A DNA stretch of 60,946 bases from NCBI GenBank assembly GCA_000436695.1, contig HF992574.1, positions 1 through 60,946 of the forward strand, read 5' to 3'. The stretch's first letter is position 1. The number at the start of each line of letters is the position of its first letter. Source of the DNA: Prevotella sp. CAG:1185 (GTDB lineage: Bacteria > Bacteroidota > Bacteroidia > Bacteroidales > Bacteroidaceae). Made by a program: the position numbers and the translations under genes. Below the pieces are notes generated by a model. The model was not told the DNA's origin. It saw only the letters and a program-made list of their open reading frames with translations, and ran no database searches. Shown piece after piece: positions 59,800-60,946 of the stretch.

Positions 59800-59836
59800 A
59801 AAAGTGCCATTTTTAATACCTAAAAGTACCATTTTT
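59800..59836. repeat. 15-bp direct repeats upstream of the second susC
   Basis: AAAAGTGCCATTTTT (59800-59814) and AAAAGTACCATTTTT (59822-59836) differ at one base and are 22 bp apart. They continue straight on from operator copy C. A 10-bp palindrome, GTATTAATAC (59839-59848), follows. The array could be additional HTCS or other regulator sites. The remaining DNA of the 59582-60178 gap is AT-rich and shows no gene. Confidence 0.55.
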
Positions 59837-60083
59837 CGGTATTAATACAGCTGAAAATAAGAATTTAACATTTACAAGATGTAACAATATTAATAAGATT
59901 CTTACATTTTTTGATATACGATATTTAACAGAAAACCATAATTAAAACAATATTTAAAACTTTGCTCTATAAAGTCAAAAGCTCAAAAAGCCGTCTTAAA
60001 TGTTAACCAATGTAAACAGATTAAATTGACAAATGAATATCCACAGGTTGAACAAGAGAGTATGTACGGCAGGGGAAAAACAA

Positions 60084-60159
60084 TGCGGACAGACGTCCGC
60101 GTTCACCGCGAGGCATCTGTCCGCACAAGTTATCTTTATGTGGCGGCTATGCGCCACAT
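60084..60159 (-). terminator. tandem hairpin terminator after the GH2 gene
   Basis: In minus-strand order there is first an 8-bp perfect stem (ATGTGGCG with CGCCACAT, 60138-60159). A 10-bp perfect stem follows (TGCGGACAGA with TCTGTCCGCA, 60084-60125) with TTGTTTTTC after it. This is a strong Rho-independent terminator for the GH2 gene, starting ~20 bp past its stop. Confidence 0.75.
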
Positions 60160-60178
60160 GTATATAAAAAGTGTTGAT

Positions 60179-60946
60179 TTATTTCAAAGGTTTCAGCACG
60201 AAGGTGAATTCCTTGTCGCCATACTCAACACGGTATTTTGGCAGGGCAAATCCGTTCATGCTCCAGCTGTCTACACCTCCCACACCGGTCTGTGCCATGT
60301 CGATGATGAGGTTGGTAAACTTCGACTTGGGCACCTGCGGGCTGTGGCGCTGCTCTTTGTCGTCGCCGTCGTCGAGGTCTTCGATGTTATAGTGAAGTGC
60401 TGAAGCCGAGAAGAGTCCGGCGTTGCTTACTTCAAGACCGAATCCGTTGGCGTCGGTCTGTCTCCACCAGCGCAGGTCGCTCTTGGTGCCGTTCTCCTGC
60501 GGACGGATATACGGGAAGAACTGCTCGTCGGCTGTCTGGCTATATATGCCTACATTCTGCGATTCCTTGCGGTCGGCATAGTTCTCTATAGGTCCACGGC
60601 CGTAGAACGTGCTGCGGTCAATGCCGTAAGGCATCTGCATCAGCATGCCGAAGCGGAACATCGTGGGCACCTTCTCGCCTTCAGTTGCATCCATCTTCTC
60701 TGTTATCTTCATACTTCCGTCGGCAGATATGGCATAAGTAAGAGTGAGCGTTGCCTTAACGGCAGGCATGTCGTATTTTGCAACTACAACGGCAGGGCAT
60801 TTCTCATCGGCACCCTCAACCTTCTTGCCTTTCTCTACGGTGAGCGATGTGAGCTTCATCTCAGGATTGTTCCACACCTTAGCCTTGCGGTTCATGCCTG
60901 CACCCATGTCGTTGTCGGTAACGGCACGCCAGAAGTTGGGCTTCAG
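60179..60946 (-). CDS. GH2 beta-galactosidase, C-terminal part (cut by window end)
   Basis: Only the last ~255 codons are inside the window; the frame is open to 60946 and begins there with LKPNFWRAVTDND. This is the beta-galactosidase small-chain-type domain that closes large LacZ-like GH2 enzymes. NFWRAVTDND, FYGRGPIENYADRKES and the VGIYSQT...YIRPQENG block are its signatures. The catalytic barrel and signal peptide lie to the right of the window. It would hydrolyse terminal beta-galactose, complementing GH35. It is on the same strand as the second susC gene but separated by a strong terminator, so it is a separate transcript. Confidence 0.9.
   Translation of the reverse strand: MKPNFWRAVTDNDMGAGMNRKAKVWNNPEMKLTSLTVEKGKKVEGADEKCPAVVVAKYDMPAVKATLTLTYAISADGSMKITEKMDATEGEKVPTMFRFGMLMQMPYGIDRSTFYGRGPIENYADRKESQNVGIYSQTADEQFFPYIRPQENGTKSDLRWWRQTDANGFGLEVSNAGLFSASALHYNIEDLDDGDDKEQRHSPQVPKSKFTNLIIDMAQTGVGGVDSWSMNGFALPKYRVEYGDKEFTFVLKPLK

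Noticed and set aside
1..60946. CRISPR arrays, rRNA, tRNA genes and complete insertion sequences
   Set aside because: No regularly spaced repeats, no cloverleaf or rRNA-like stretches and no intact transposase were seen on reading both strands. A computational tRNA scan was not possible.

Overview
The window looks like a chromosomal segment from a gut or oral Bacteroidales bacterium, most likely Prevotella/Segatella. The reasons are paired SusC/SusD outer-membrane proteins, hybrid two-component (HTCS) regulators, a GLPGLI-family gene, lipoproteins with the Bacteroidetes S/D-rich +2 region, and repeated promoter boxes of the Bacteroidetes form TAnnTTTG. No rRNA, tRNA or CRISPR array was seen.

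Left part (1-18700), AT-rich and accessory in character. It starts with a tyrosine integrase, whose element probably continues beyond the left edge. A GLPGLI / TonB-type outer-membrane pair follows, then a Fic (AMPylase-type) protein with a nested palindromic operator, a decayed DUF1653 gene, and a two-gene unit: a Cap4/DUF4297-like nuclease candidate plus a degenerate phosphoribosyltransferase-like protein. Next come a rod-shaped non-coding RNA candidate (6S-like) and a vestige of another outer-membrane protein gene. A ten-gene minus-strand array (10657-17118) combines a PD-(D/E)XK nuclease, two tiny basic proteins, a tail-anchored protein, a TerB-like protein, a duplicated-domain protein, a coiled-coil peptide, a KAP-family P-loop NTPase and two lipoproteins. 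I do not recognise it as a described system; it is the best candidate here for a new conflict or envelope-stress system.

Right part (18700-60946), GC-richer: two adjacent polysaccharide utilisation loci whose enzymes together fit plant type II arabinogalactan. Locus 1 holds an S9 prolyl-type peptidase, GH51, two GH43 genes, GH35, two GH30 genes, SusD, SusC, a surface glycan-binding lipoprotein, and a divergent HTCS. Locus 2 holds GH105, a BNR_4 propeller (GH145/PL27-like), DUF2264 (GH154-like), a second HTCS, GH43_24-like, GH16, SusD, SusC, and a GH2 cut by the window end. Expected division of labour: GH16 cuts and GH43_24 trims the beta-1,3-galactan backbone; GH30 and GH35 take the beta-1,6-galactan side chains; GH51 and GH43 remove arabinose; and the BNR_4, GH105 and DUF2264 proteins remove rhamnose and glucuronic acid caps.

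Three operons (starting at 26671, 30930 and 59581) share an upstream element at 26-28 bp from the -7 box, with CGTA half-sites 21 bp apart in two of them. This suggests one HTCS controls enzymes in both loci. The first SusC operon has a different repeat. A roughly 280-bp fold-back repeat and a strong hairpin separate the two loci.
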